A stretch of DNA of 64,000 nt from assembly GCA_016432585.1 (NCBI GenBank), contig CP066696.1, positions 700,113-764,112 of the forward strand, in the 5' to 3' direction. Below the pieces are notes generated by a model. It was not told the DNA's origin. It saw only the letters and a list, made by a program, of their open reading frames with translations, and searched no databases. Positions 22,728 to 31,638 of the stretch are shown here, piece by piece. How positions within the stretch are numbered: the first letter of the stretch is position 1; each line of letters starts with the position of its first letter. Made by a program: the position numbers and the translations under genes. Source of the stretch: Candidatus Saccharibacteria bacterium. Lineage in GTDB: Bacteria > Patescibacteriota > Saccharimonadia > Saccharimonadales > Saccharimonadaceae.

Positions 22728-23126
22728 CTAGTTCTGATCGTGCTTTGGTGTCATGCCCAAATGAAACTTTACGCGCTCAACAACATCACCAATAACCACC
22801 TGTGATTTTACAAGGTAATCATCAACACCAAGCGATTCGGCACGCTCTTTATCCTTTGGCTGGCTAAGCGCCGTTAACATAATAACGCGAATATTGGTGG
22901 TATCTGGGGTATTACGCAAGATATCAAGAACATCAAAACCGCTGATCTTCGGCATCATAGCATCAAGCAAAATAAGATCTGGCTTAAATGCAATCGCGGC
23001 CGAAAGCGCGTCTTCACCGTTGTTTACTTCACGGATTTCAAATCCTTCAAGTTCGAGCCTAGATTTGTAAACGGCTGCAAGTGCAGTATCATCTTCGACG
23101 AGTAGTATTTTTTTCTTAGCATCCAT
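22728..23126 (-). CDS. CheY-like response regulator receiver protein
   Basis: 132-residue lone receiver. The acidic pair is in LLVEDDTAL (residues 9-17), the phosphorylated Asp in DLILLDAMMPKISG (about 55), Thr in IMLTAL (about 83) and Lys in DDYLVKSQVV (about 105). There is no effector domain. No kinase is adjacent, so it may share the soluble kinase at 16769-17509. Start context TACTATAAGGACAGCT before ATG can be read as either a leaderless -10 or a weak SD (AAGGA). It has its own terminator. Confidence 0.9.
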   Translation of the reverse strand: MDAKKKILLVEDDTALAAVYKSRLELEGFEIREVNNGEDALSAAIAFKPDLILLDAMMPKISGFDVLDILRNTPDTTNIRVIMLTALSQPKDKERAESLGVDDYLVKSQVVIGDVVERVKFHLGMTPKHDQN

Positions 23127-23176
23127 AGCTGTCCTTATAGTACCTAAAGTTTACAAAAAGCACAAGCGCGCACCAC

Positions 23177-24394
23177 TTATCCGGCAAGTTTGCCCAGTGC
23201 AGCATCCAGCTGCGGATCACGGCCCGCATTAACATCATCGGCCGTCAGCTCAACAACAGTGTTCGGCGCGATACCTTCTTTCATAATATTTTTGCCATTT
23301 GGCGTATACCAGCGAGCAATTGTCACTTTTAGTTTTGTGCCAGCACCAAGATCGAGGATTTTTTGCACACTTCCCTTACCGAAGGTTTTTTCGCCCACTA
23401 GCGTCGCCGCACCATGGTCTTGCAAAGCACCCGCAACAATCTCGCTTGCACTTGCACTTGCGCCATTAACAAGAACGATTGTTTTCAGACCGCTCAGCAC
23501 CGGATCGTTACCAGACTTTAGCTCGTCTACCACTCTTCCATTCGTTCGTTCGGTCACAATAAGTTTGTCATTAAGCCATAATCCAGCAACGTCTTGCGCG
23601 GCCGTTACATAGCCGCCGCCATTACCACGAAGATCCAGAACAATCGCCTTCACACCCTTATCCTTAAGACTTAGCGCCGCCTCACGTGCCAAATGCGATG
23701 TGTCACCATCGAAACGGCTTATTGTCAGTATGCCGATATCATTCTTGATACTACTTGAAACACTAGGGTTATTCACCGTCGCTCGGGTAATCGTGTACTC
23801 CTGAGTTGCCGTGCCCCGCCCCACTGTCACCTTTACCGTCGTGCCGGCCTCGCCGCGAATAGCCGCAACTACCTTTTCAACAGTCCAGTCCGACGTCGCC
23901 TCATCGTTGACGCCGATAATACGATCACCTGCCTTTAGGCCTGCATTTGCAGCCGGGTTGTTGTCAAGCACGCGAATGATTGTTGGCTGGTCGTCGCGCA
24001 CACCTATCTCGGCACCTATACCACCACCAATCGAGCCGCTAAGGTCTTTATCGAACTCCTCCGCCTCTTTGGCGTCCATATATACCGTGTACTGATCACC
24101 AGCGGCCGCCACCATACCCCTGTTAGCTCCATCGATAAGCTTTTGCGTATCGAGAGTGCCGTCAAAATTAACAGACAATTCTTGGTATGTTTTTTGAACC
24201 GTTTTAAGATCGAGTGTTCCCGTTTCTACCTTAAAGCCAAAAACAGGGGCTATAACAGCTAGCACTTCGTTGCTCCTTGTACCCGCAACAAACCCAATAA
24301 CAACCGTCACCGCGATCGTAAGAAAATAAATATTTTTTGATATGCCCGCTCGCACCACTGGGCGTTCGGCCATAGACTGCTGTTCGTCTGCCAC
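23177..24394 (-). CDS. C-terminal processing peptidase (S41 family)
   Basis: Membrane-anchored Ctp/Prc-type serine protease of about 405 residues. One N-terminal transmembrane helix (about 22-42), a PDZ domain (IIRVLDNNPAANAGLKAGDRIIGVN) and the S41 fold follow. The Ser/Lys dyad is in NGASASASEIVAGALQDH and GEKTFGKGSVQ. It cleaves near protein C-termini outside the membrane. GTG 24394 is preferred because AAGGGG lies 9 nt upstream; a TTG at 24415 lacks an SD. It lies next to the CHAP hydrolase/FtsEX module, and Ctp proteases often control peptidoglycan hydrolases (inference). Confidence 0.92.
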   Translation of the reverse strand: MADEQQSMAERPVVRAGISKNIYFLTIAVTVVIGFVAGTRSNEVLAVIAPVFGFKVETGTLDLKTVQKTYQELSVNFDGTLDTQKLIDGANRGMVAAAGDQYTVYMDAKEAEEFDKDLSGSIGGGIGAEIGVRDDQPTIIRVLDNNPAANAGLKAGDRIIGVNDEATSDWTVEKVVAAIRGEAGTTVKVTVGRGTATQEYTITRATVNNPSVSSSIKNDIGILTISRFDGDTSHLAREAALSLKDKGVKAIVLDLRGNGGGYVTAAQDVAGLWLNDKLIVTERTNGRVVDELKSGNDPVLSGLKTIVLVNGASASASEIVAGALQDHGAATLVGEKTFGKGSVQKILDLGAGTKLKVTIARWYTPNGKNIMKEGIAPNTVVELTADDVNAGRDPQLDAALGKLAG

Positions 24395-24487
24395 TAAAGA
24401 AATCCCCTTATTCAATCAAAAATTCAACTTATATAAGTATAGCGCACTCGTACTAGAGTGCGCTATATCCATAAGCTATATTCACTG

Positions 24488-25681
24488 TTAAAAGTAGATG
24501 TACGTATCGTACGTTGCGCTTGAAACACGCATTTTACTATAGTGCCCCCAGCCAGAACCGCCTGCGTTGTAGTAGTTATACTGACTCACATCTACCGTGC
24601 CATCGCCGTTTACCGCTTCGATCCAGACGACATGTCCGTATTGGCCGGCAGATATAACACCCACTGAACCAACTTTTGGCGTGCTACCTATCTTAAATCC
24701 AGCAGCTGTCGCACTTCCAGGCCACATATTTGCATTACCCCAGTAACGGGGCTCGTAGCCGGTTTTCTGAATAACCTTCCAGGCGGTATAGCTCACACAC
24801 TGACGGCAGCCATAACCTAGCGGATCGCCACCGTTACCATCCGCTCCACCATGTGAAACAGCATTCTCATCGACATAGCATCCACTTTCCCATGGATAGC
24901 CACCCTTGTTCGGGTCGCCTGGCAATATATTAACCGACCCACCACCATTGGCCGCACGGATCGCCGCTTCGATTGCTGCCTGCTGCTGCTTTTGAATTTC
25001 TAGTTTTTTAGCATTCGTCTCGGCTGATAGTGCCTTATACGAGCTTTCCTGGCCACGCGTTGCGGCCAACAAGCCCTGTTGTTCGGATTCTTTTGCTGCA
25101 AGTGCATTACGCGCATTGCGCTGGTCACCAAGTACCCGTGCAACATCGGCTTTTTGCTTTTCAAGCGAGACTTTAAGTGCTTTGATTTTTACGATCGATT
25201 GCGACAACTGATCGCGAATCGCCGATCGATACTCTTGCTTATCGACATAATCGCCAATATTTTGGCTGCTGGCAAGCATTTCGAGCGGTGTAATTTTGTC
25301 ATCGATATAAAGGCTAGCGATTGTCGTGCCAAGAACCGACTTACTATTTGCTATCTCCGCTTCAGTATCGACAATTTGCTTTTTCAACTTATTAAACTTC
25401 GCCTGGCTGAGTTCGATTTGGCCCTGTATTTGGGCTTTTTGGTTGCTTAAACGGTTTATTTGCACCTGCAAAGAATCGGCCTTGCCTTTAAGTTTCGCCG
25501 CCTCGGCTTCGTAAGCGTCAATCTCGCGCTGCAGCGCTTGAATCTGATCGTCGTATTTGTCCGCCAAGACTCGCGGCTGAACGCTAAGAGGTGCTGCCAC
25601 CATCATCAAAACGGCCGCCGCCACAAGAATTGACTTTGTGACTAACCCTTTTGAAACTGGTGTGGTGGACCGCTGTTTCAT
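24488..25681 (-). CDS. Secreted coiled-coil CHAP peptidoglycan hydrolase (PcsB-like)
   Basis: 397 residues: signal peptide or anchor helix (about 13-40), a long coiled coil (about 45-240, LQREIDAYEAEAAKLKGK onwards), a Gly-rich linker, and a C-terminal CHAP amidase/endopeptidase domain. The catalytic Cys is in RQCVSYTAWK and the His in GQYGHVVWIEA. This is the PcsB/EnvC architecture: coiled coil bound by FtsX and a hydrolase domain kept inactive until FtsEX fires. Here ftsX and ftsE lie directly upstream, supporting a division-septum hydrolase. TACTAT ends 8 nt before ATG. Confidence 0.9.
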   Translation of the reverse strand: MKQRSTTPVSKGLVTKSILVAAAVLMMVAAPLSVQPRVLADKYDDQIQALQREIDAYEAEAAKLKGKADSLQVQINRLSNQKAQIQGQIELSQAKFNKLKKQIVDTEAEIANSKSVLGTTIASLYIDDKITPLEMLASSQNIGDYVDKQEYRSAIRDQLSQSIVKIKALKVSLEKQKADVARVLGDQRNARNALAAKESEQQGLLAATRGQESSYKALSAETNAKKLEIQKQQQAAIEAAIRAANGGGSVNILPGDPNKGGYPWESGCYVDENAVSHGGADGNGGDPLGYGCRQCVSYTAWKVIQKTGYEPRYWGNANMWPGSATAAGFKIGSTPKVGSVGVISAGQYGHVVWIEAVNGDGTVDVSQYNYYNAGGSGWGHYSKMRVSSATYDTYIYF

Positions 25682-25730
25682 GTACGTTTATAGTAGCACA
25701 AGCACGTTAAAAAGTCAATGAAGCTTATGC

Positions 25731-26714
25731 TTAGATTTTAAGATATCGACGCGTCGCAAGAAGCGATGAAATGATGCCAATTGTCGCACCCAGACCAATC
25801 ATTCCAAGCAGCACAAACCCAAGGTATGTCGTCATGAAATTGATCGTGCCTTGAAGCACAACACCGTAACTAAGCAACTGATCGCTCGATGCATATAGCA
25901 AACTAACCCCAATAACCGTCGCAACAACCGCAGCAATAATGCCATAAACCACCGCCTCGACAACAAATGGGCCACGGATAAAGTTTCGGTCGGCACCAAT
26001 AAGCTTCATCATCTGGATTTCGTCTTTTCGGTTAAAGATTGCCATGCGAATAGTATTGAACACGATAAGCGAAGAAATGGCGATGAAGATAACGCTCGCT
26101 ACCAACCCGGCTGTTTCGGCAAAACCTACCCAACGGCCAATGTTTTCGATTGCCGAGCGGCGCTGACCGGCAAACGATGGCTCGCGGTTAGGATCGATTT
26201 GTGTCTTTAGCGTTGGATCGGTCGCTACGAAATTGCGCAACTCATCGGTTTTGTTTATATCGACGGGACTAATACGGAATGTTCCAGGAAACTCGTTCGT
26301 TGATTCGTTTAAGGCATTCAACATATCAGCCTCACCCTTGTTTTCTTGGGCAAATGCCGCTCGTGCCTGATCTGGTGAAACATACGTAACACCACGAACC
26401 GACGATGTTAAACCTTCAAGCCCCGACTGGATTTTTTGCACGTCTTCAGGCGTAATGTCATTTTTAACATAGATAGACATATCTACTTTTTCGCGAATCT
26501 CGCTGACCGTATCAACAAGCACATTACGTGCAGATAGGGTTACAAACACGACAACAAGGGTGATTGTCATAACGGCCGTAGCGGCAATTGTTAGCCACGC
26601 ATTACGGCTAAAGTTATTGACACCATAGCGACACATGCGCATAAAGGTAATCCACTGGCGACGGTGGCGTTTTTGGCTTGCAAATGCCTTAGAGTCTAGT
26701 TTGCGTTTGCTCAT
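25731..26714 (-). CDS. ftsX: Cell division protein FtsX
   Basis: Permease-like partner of FtsE, 327 residues. Four transmembrane helices (about 42-62, 200-222, 250-272, 295-318), with a large outer domain between the first two (SIYVKNDITPEDVQKIQ...) that activates the hydrolase. The inner block FNRKDEIQMMKLIGADRNFIRGPFVVEA is the FtsX signature. It overlaps ftsE by 4 nt; the CHAP hydrolase gene lies 49 nt downstream. Confidence 0.95.
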   Translation of the reverse strand: MSKRKLDSKAFASQKRHRRQWITFMRMCRYGVNNFSRNAWLTIAATAVMTITLVVVFVTLSARNVLVDTVSEIREKVDMSIYVKNDITPEDVQKIQSGLEGLTSSVRGVTYVSPDQARAAFAQENKGEADMLNALNESTNEFPGTFRISPVDINKTDELRNFVATDPTLKTQIDPNREPSFAGQRRSAIENIGRWVGFAETAGLVASVIFIAISSLIVFNTIRMAIFNRKDEIQMMKLIGADRNFIRGPFVVEAVVYGIIAAVVATVIGVSLLYASSDQLLSYGVVLQGTINFMTTYLGFVLLGMIGLGATIGIISSLLATRRYLKI

Positions 26715-27394
26715 TGCCTGTAACTCCCCTGCGCTTGGTCGCTCGTAATTTTACCATGCTCTAGCGTCACGACGCGGCGCTTCAGTTTATTAACGATCTC
26801 GACATTGTGAGTTGTTAAAAGTACTGTCGTGCCATATTTGTTAATTTTTTCAAGCAGACGAACAATATCCCAGCTGTGCTTTGGGTCGAGGTTTCCGGTT
26901 GGCTCGTCGGCAATAAGAATTTTTGGCTGACGCACCACAGCACGAGCAATTGCAACACGCTGGCGTTCACCACCTGAAAGCTGGTGAGGAAATTGTTTTT
27001 CTTTGCCAGTGAGGCCCACAAGTTCAATTACTTTTGGGACAGTGTTTTTAATTTCGCGGTTTGTCATGCCGGCAATCTCTAGTGCAAATGCAACATTTTC
27101 AAATACAGTTCGCTGAGGTAAAAGCTTAAAATCCTGAAAAACAACGCCAATCTTGCGGCGCAGCAACGGAATGTGTTTGTCTTTTAGCGTATCGTAGTCT
27201 ATTCCACCAACAACGATTTTGCCACTTGTTGGCTTTTCTTCGCGAGTTAATAGCCGAAGCAAGGTGGTCTTGCCTGCCCCGCTCGTACCGACCAAGATAA
27301 CGAATTCCTTTGGCTCAACGTGCAAACTGACACGGTTGATCGCTGGTTTCATATCTTTTCCGTATGATTTTGTTACCCTATCTAAAAGAATCAT
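26711..27394 (-). CDS. ftsE: Cell division ATP-binding protein FtsE
   Basis: ABC ATPase of 227 residues. Walker A GTSGAGKTT (about 36-44), Q-loop VFQDFKLL, signature LSGGERQR (about 140), Walker B ILIADEPTGNLDP and H-loop LLTTHN. The opening (ILLDRVTKSYG) and the QDFKLLP...TVFENVAFALE segment are FtsE-like rather than LolD-like, and FtsX follows. It powers septal peptidoglycan hydrolysis. TATACT lies 10 nt and AGGGAG 4 nt before ATG. Confidence 0.95.
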   Translation of the reverse strand: MILLDRVTKSYGKDMKPAINRVSLHVEPKEFVILVGTSGAGKTTLLRLLTREEKPTSGKIVVGGIDYDTLKDKHIPLLRRKIGVVFQDFKLLPQRTVFENVAFALEIAGMTNREIKNTVPKVIELVGLTGKEKQFPHQLSGGERQRVAIARAVVRQPKILIADEPTGNLDPKHSWDIVRLLEKINKYGTTVLLTTHNVEIVNKLKRRVVTLEHGKITSDQAQGSYRQ

Positions 27395-27428
27395 TACTCC
27401 CTATAGTATACCATAAACGCGTTATGTT

Positions 27429-28772
27429 CTATGCCCGTTTGCCAAAATAAAATATGCCCGCGGCCAGCCATAAAATAGCAATCGCTCCGCACAAGAACGT
27501 AAAAAGCGGCAATCCTAGCGCAATAATAAGGGGCATCGAGAGAGCGGTGACAATACCACCACCCATGAATGGTTCGAACAAAAGCTGTTTGTATCCAAAA
27601 CTTTCCACAGCTCCAGTTTTTCGTTTCGGATCAACCATTTGCGCAAAAAGAAGTCCTGTTGCAGTTGTTCCCATGGACTGCCCGATGCTGATAATCGAAT
27701 TTGTAAACCAGTGCTTTTTAAACATATAGCGACCGAGTACCAGAAAACAGAACAGCACCCATACGATTCCGGTAGTGGCAAGAAGCGCAAAAATCCAGCC
27801 ATCGCGTGCAAAAAAATCGAGTGACATTGTGCCAATAGCTGTCGTAATAAGCACGCTTAGTGCAGCTGCGCCGAGCACCTCGATTACTGGCCGCGATACT
27901 TGCCAACCCAATTTTGTCCACACATATTGCATAAACATGCCGCCGAACATACAAAAGGTAAATACTGGTGTGTAGCCAAAAATTTTTACGCCGTGCTGCC
28001 CCCACGTCGAAAGCTCGAGCTGGAGCAAAAGCCAGTGCAATACCCAACCAGCAAGTACCGAAAGCGCCAGAAGAATCGCATGAGTAACAAAACGCCAAGG
28101 GGCAAATTCCTCGCGAAGGCGCACGCCTTTTTTGCGAAGATCGTGAACAATCCGCCGGTAGTAAACTTTAGAATGAAGTGCTTCTATCGGCCCCTGGTGC
28201 ACCACATAGCCTCGCCGCCTTCCCCATGCGATCAGGATAAATCCCGATAGCAGCGTCGCCACAAGGCTTGTCGTGGCAAGGGCAACAGTTAATTCCTGGC
28301 CTTCGGCAAAACCAAGATCGTGAAATACCGGAATCATACCCGCAGCCGTGCCATGACCGCCCTCGAAACTCATTTCGATAAGCGCCGCTGTAAGGGGCGT
28401 CGCAGCAAATATGGGAATAAGAACGAAGAGCGTCACCAACCCGCCTACTGCGTAGTACCCCCATGCAATCATTTGTCCAAACGCAGCCTGAGGGCTGGCA
28501 ATCTGCCACATTTTTTTAAACGATATGAACGGACGAGCCAAAAATAATCCTGCAAAAACAACGTTTATAAGCAGCGCCGGTAGCGGCGACCACGACGAAT
28601 AGTATTCGGAGGGTACTCCCGCGAGAAGCTGAGGGCTGAGTGCAAGCAGGGCTAGCCCCGCAACCACGCTAGCGGGCAAATACGCCCTACGAATAATCGG
28701 CAGCTTAACAAAAACGTAGCCCGCCAAGAGGGCGAGTATGATAATTGCGTAAGCGAGAAATTCTATCGACAT
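27429..28772 (-). CDS. GltS-like sodium/glutamate symporter
   Basis: 447-residue membrane protein with about ten to twelve helices in two halves. The diagnostic SFEGGHGTAAGM loop lies in the first half (about 132-144). A matching loop, ISIGQSMGTTATGLLFAQMVDP, is in the second half (about 360-382), as in GltS. A charged cytoplasmic loop (about 185-225) joins them. It probably imports glutamate or a related anion with sodium, useful to an amino-acid auxotroph. TATAGT (28781-28786) ends 8 nt before ATG. Confidence 0.82.
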   Translation of the reverse strand: MSIEFLAYAIIILALLAGYVFVKLPIIRRAYLPASVVAGLALLALSPQLLAGVPSEYYSSWSPLPALLINVVFAGLFLARPFISFKKMWQIASPQAAFGQMIAWGYYAVGGLVTLFVLIPIFAATPLTAALIEMSFEGGHGTAAGMIPVFHDLGFAEGQELTVALATTSLVATLLSGFILIAWGRRRGYVVHQGPIEALHSKVYYRRIVHDLRKKGVRLREEFAPWRFVTHAILLALSVLAGWVLHWLLLQLELSTWGQHGVKIFGYTPVFTFCMFGGMFMQYVWTKLGWQVSRPVIEVLGAAALSVLITTAIGTMSLDFFARDGWIFALLATTGIVWVLFCFLVLGRYMFKKHWFTNSIISIGQSMGTTATGLLFAQMVDPKRKTGAVESFGYKQLLFEPFMGGGIVTALSMPLIIALGLPLFTFLCGAIAILWLAAGIFYFGKRA

Positions 28773-28802
28773 TTCTCTTTACTATACCATAAGCACTATC
28801 AC

Positions 28803-29882
28803 CTATTCGAGATGTGATTCGAGGTAGGACGTCATGAAACCTTCGAGCTTGCCATCAAGCACGCCCGAAGTATCGCGATCTTCGTACTTTGTGCGCGTAT
28901 CTTTAACAAGCGTATATGGATGCAGTACATAGTTGCGGATTTGACTTCCCCAATTTGCCGATTCACCCGCCTGCAGTTCCCCGATATTTTTGGTGTGCTG
29001 TTCTAGGCTAAGCTGGGCAAGTTTAGAACGGAGAATTTTAAGTGCGGTTTCTTTGTTTTGCAACTGCGAACGTTCGTTTTGAATCGCTACCACAATGCCC
29101 GTTGGCAAATGCGTTACTCGCACTGCACTATCCGTAGTGTTAACGCTTTGGCCACCATGACCACCTGCCCTATAGACGTCTATTTTCAGGTCTTTTTCGT
29201 TGATCTCAACTTCGTCGGGCGTACTTATCTGCGGAAGAATTTCAACGAGAGCAAAGCTGGTCTGGCGAAGGTTGTCACTATTAAACGGACTTAGCCGAAC
29301 CAGGCGATGGACTCCATTTTCTGAGCGCAGGCGTCCGTACGCATATGGCCCCGTTATTTCAATCACGCTCGATTTTATACCCGCCTCTTCACCCGCCGAG
29401 CGTTCAACGATCGTCGCGTCGAAGCCGGATTTTTCGGCCCATCGAAGATACATACGCTCTAGCATTTCAGTCCAATCTTGGGCATCGGTTCCACCGGCAC
29501 CCGCACTCAATCGTAAAATAGCGTTGTGGTCGTCGTATTCGCCGTTAAACAGCAGTTCTTTTTTTCGCTCGGCAAACTCTTTTTCTAAAGCCTCTACCTG
29601 AACCTCGAACTCCGAAAGAAGCGAATCATCGCCGAGCTGAATAAATTCAATAATATCACTCGCCTGCGCACGGAGCGTTCGCCATGGTTCGACCATTCCT
29701 CCAAGAGCGGCGAGCTGCTTGCTTTTTTCGCCTGCATAGCTGGGGTTGTTCCAGATTTCCGGCGCTGCAAGCTCTTTTTCGAGAGCTGTCATTTGCTCGG
29801 CCTTGCTATCTATAGCAAGCTGGTCGTATGCAGCGGCAATAGCCTGCTGCAACGCTTCCAGCCGCTTAAGCAAAGCCTGCAT
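28803..29882 (-). CDS. prfB: Peptide chain release factor 2 (no programmed frameshift)
   Basis: RF2 reads UAA and UGA. The 359-residue frame is continuous. The anticodon-like SPF tripeptide is in LVRLSPFNSD and GGQ is in [10 protein letters not shown]; the N-terminal helical domain is complete. Many bacteria need a +1 frameshift at about codon 25; here there is none, so autoregulation by frameshifting is absent. Presence of RF2 supports TGA as stop in this genome. It begins 2 nt after the M16 peptidase stop. Confidence 0.96.
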   Translation of the reverse strand: MQALLKRLEALQQAIAAAYDQLAIDSKAEQMTALEKELAAPEIWNNPSYAGEKSKQLAALGGMVEPWRTLRAQASDIIEFIQLGDDSLLSEFEVQVEALEKEFAERKKELLFNGEYDDHNAILRLSAGAGGTDAQDWTEMLERMYLRWAEKSGFDATIVERSAGEEAGIKSSVIEITGPYAYGRLRSENGVHRLVRLSPFNSDNLRQTSFALVEILPQISTPDEVEINEKDLKIDVYRAGGHGGQSVNTTDSAVRVTHLPTGIVVAIQNERSQLQNKETALKILRSKLAQLSLEQHTKNIGELQAGESANWGSQIRNYVLHPYTLVKDTRTKYEDRDTSGVLDGKLEGFMTSYLESHLE

Positions 29883-29883
29883 A

Positions 29884-31170
29884 TTATCGCCCCTCGAAAA
29901 GCGTCGCCAGTTTGTCGTTCAAGGCAACGATTTCTTCTTTTTCGCCACTGCTCACGCCAGCAAGCACCCACGCATTGCTGTCGATAAATTCGCGGGCGGT
30001 ATCGATCATACGGTCACGCGTTGTCTTTTTAATAGAATCTGGCACTTTGTCGTAATCCTTCACGACACCATCGGCAAAGTAACGTCCCGTATAGAAGTTG
30101 CTGATTTGTGCAACTGTCTGCGCACCCATCTGGTAACGACCGAGCGCATACGATTTGGCAGCCTCTAATTCTTCTTCGGTAATTTTACCATCGAGCACGC
30201 ATTTTACTTCGCGAACGATAATATCAAAAAGATCCGATGACGTTTCGAGGTTTACCTGACCCCCAAAATCCCAGCTACTGTCGTGGAATCCTACCGATGT
30301 GTCAGAGAAAACACCATACGCCAGGCCTTTTTTGCGAGCCGCACCGTAAATACGCGAATGCATTGTGCCAGTAAGAATTTGGTCGAGACAGTTCATAGCC
30401 TCTGCCTCTTCGTCGCTTAATTCTCTTGGCATAGTCATAGAAAGCCCGAATGTTAGGTTAGATGCCTCTTTACGACGAATCAGCGTTGGATTGCCACTCG
30501 TAAGGATATCTTTCGGCACCTCAAAGCGCTCGCCTTCCGGAAGTTCCCACTCGGCAAGCTGGCGTTTGATTTCTGCCTTGCGTCCGTTTAATTTGCCCGC
30601 AATAACGAAGCACATGTTTTTTGCAGTGTGCGTTCGCTTATGGTGTTCGCGGATATCGGCGAGCGTTACATGAGGAATAGTTTGCAGGCGCTGCCAGAAC
30701 GTATAGACATCCTCACCAAGAAGCTGCTGTACTTTTGGCCAAAGGACTCGGTTGTGATTGTTTAGGTATCCTGTCAGCTCGCTTTTTACATTGCCCTTTT
30801 CAGCCTCTAGCTCTTGAGCGTTGAATTTTGGCTGGCAAATCGCAACACGCTGCAAAGTAAAAATGCGATCCCATTCAAAGTCTGCGCAGTCAGCCACATA
30901 CACCATAGAAAGATCACTCGTGTAAGCGTTGTGATACGCGCCGTTCTTTGTAAACTCGGCCTCGTATTCGTGCTCGCTTTTAAACTTGGCGTTAGCACCG
31001 AATGCCATGTGTTCCATGATATGCGCTGTTTCGTAAATATCCTTACTACGAACATAACGGTTTCCAGCCCTAAACTGGAATTGGAAGCTCATTACCGTTG
31101 CCCCAGGAATATCGATCAGCAGCCCACGGGCGCCATTTGGCAATTTAACTTCTTCAATTGTGTGTTTCAA
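29884..31170 (-). CDS. M16-family zinc metallopeptidase
   Basis: 428-residue pitrilysin/insulinase-type peptidase. The inverted zinc motif HxxEH is HIMEH (residues 50-54), with the downstream Glu in LEAEKGNVKSEL (about 124). A second M16 domain fills the C-terminal half (LTFGLSMTMPRELSDEEAEAMNCLDQILTG...). There is no signal peptide. The start is a TTG preceded by AGGAG. It is co-transcribed with prfB. The substrate is unknown; cytosolic peptide turnover is likely. Confidence 0.9.
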   Translation of the reverse strand: MKHTIEEVKLPNGARGLLIDIPGATVMSFQFQFRAGNRYVRSKDIYETAHIMEHMAFGANAKFKSEHEYEAEFTKNGAYHNAYTSDLSMVYVADCADFEWDRIFTLQRVAICQPKFNAQELEAEKGNVKSELTGYLNNHNRVLWPKVQQLLGEDVYTFWQRLQTIPHVTLADIREHHKRTHTAKNMCFVIAGKLNGRKAEIKRQLAEWELPEGERFEVPKDILTSGNPTLIRRKEASNLTFGLSMTMPRELSDEEAEAMNCLDQILTGTMHSRIYGAARKKGLAYGVFSDTSVGFHDSSWDFGGQVNLETSSDLFDIIVREVKCVLDGKITEEELEAAKSYALGRYQMGAQTVAQISNFYTGRYFADGVVKDYDKVPDSIKKTTRDRMIDTAREFIDSNAWVLAGVSSGEKEEIVALNDKLATLFEGR

Positions 31171-31258
31171 AATTTTCTCCTACTCGCGAAATAACTGCCT
31201 ACCATTGTGCCACTTTTTTCGTTTGATTTCCACCTCTTAGACGCATTTCATGAGATAA

Positions 31259-31287
31259 TTGACGCAATATGATATTTATTGTAATAT
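31259..31287 (+). promoter_or_regulatory. Promoter of GC-rich cassette 2
   Basis: TTGACG (31259-31264), a 17-bp spacer and TAATAT (31282-31287), in an AT-rich stretch directly upstream of a GC-rich leader. Confidence 0.72.
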
Positions 31288-31351
31288 AAATATACTGCCG
31301 CACCGCGCGCAGACTGTTTTCGTTGCGACAACCCAGAGGGACGTGACCATA

Positions 31352-31570
31352 ATGACCACGCTGAGCGAGATGATTCTCGACACCACCAGCCCCGACAACC
31401 GACGTGATCTGATCAACTCCATCAAGGCGCTGATCGGGGTGATCCTGGCGCTCGTCATCGCCGTGGTTCTCACGGTGCTTCTGCTTCACGAGGTCAACTC
31501 GGTCACGAACAACTTCTTCTCGGACCTGATGCCGACATCCCCCGCCAACCGTCCGCATTCGTCGCAATGA
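31352..31570 (+). CDS. GC-rich cassette 2: unknown 72-residue single-pass membrane protein
   Basis: Not recognised. 72 residues: a short acidic N-terminus, DNRRDLINSIKAL, a strong transmembrane helix (about 26-47, IGVILALVIAVVLTVLLL) and a 25-residue Ser/Pro/His tail. GAGGGA lies 10 nt before ATG 31352; the longer frame from 31259 crosses the promoter. Codons are nearly all C/G-ending, unlike the M16 and secA genes around it. It is alone between operons with its own promoter and terminator. Confidence 0.72.
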   Translation: MTTLSEMILDTTSPDNRRDLINSIKALIGVILALVIAVVLTVLLLHEVNSVTNNFFSDLMPTSPANRPHSSQ

Positions 31571-31572
31571 AA

Positions 31573-31634
31573 ACCGCCCGGCCTCACTCATGCAGTCAGC
31601 ATTCGAGTGAGTGTCCGGGCGATTTTCGCTTTTA
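31573..31634 (+). terminator. Terminator of cassette 2
   Basis: CGCCCGG (31575-31581)/CCGGGCG (31615-31621) with a nested CACTC/GAGTG stem, then ATTTTCGCTTTT. It starts 3 nt after the stop codon and also faces the secA 3' end. Confidence 0.85.
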
Positions 31635-31638
31635 GAGA

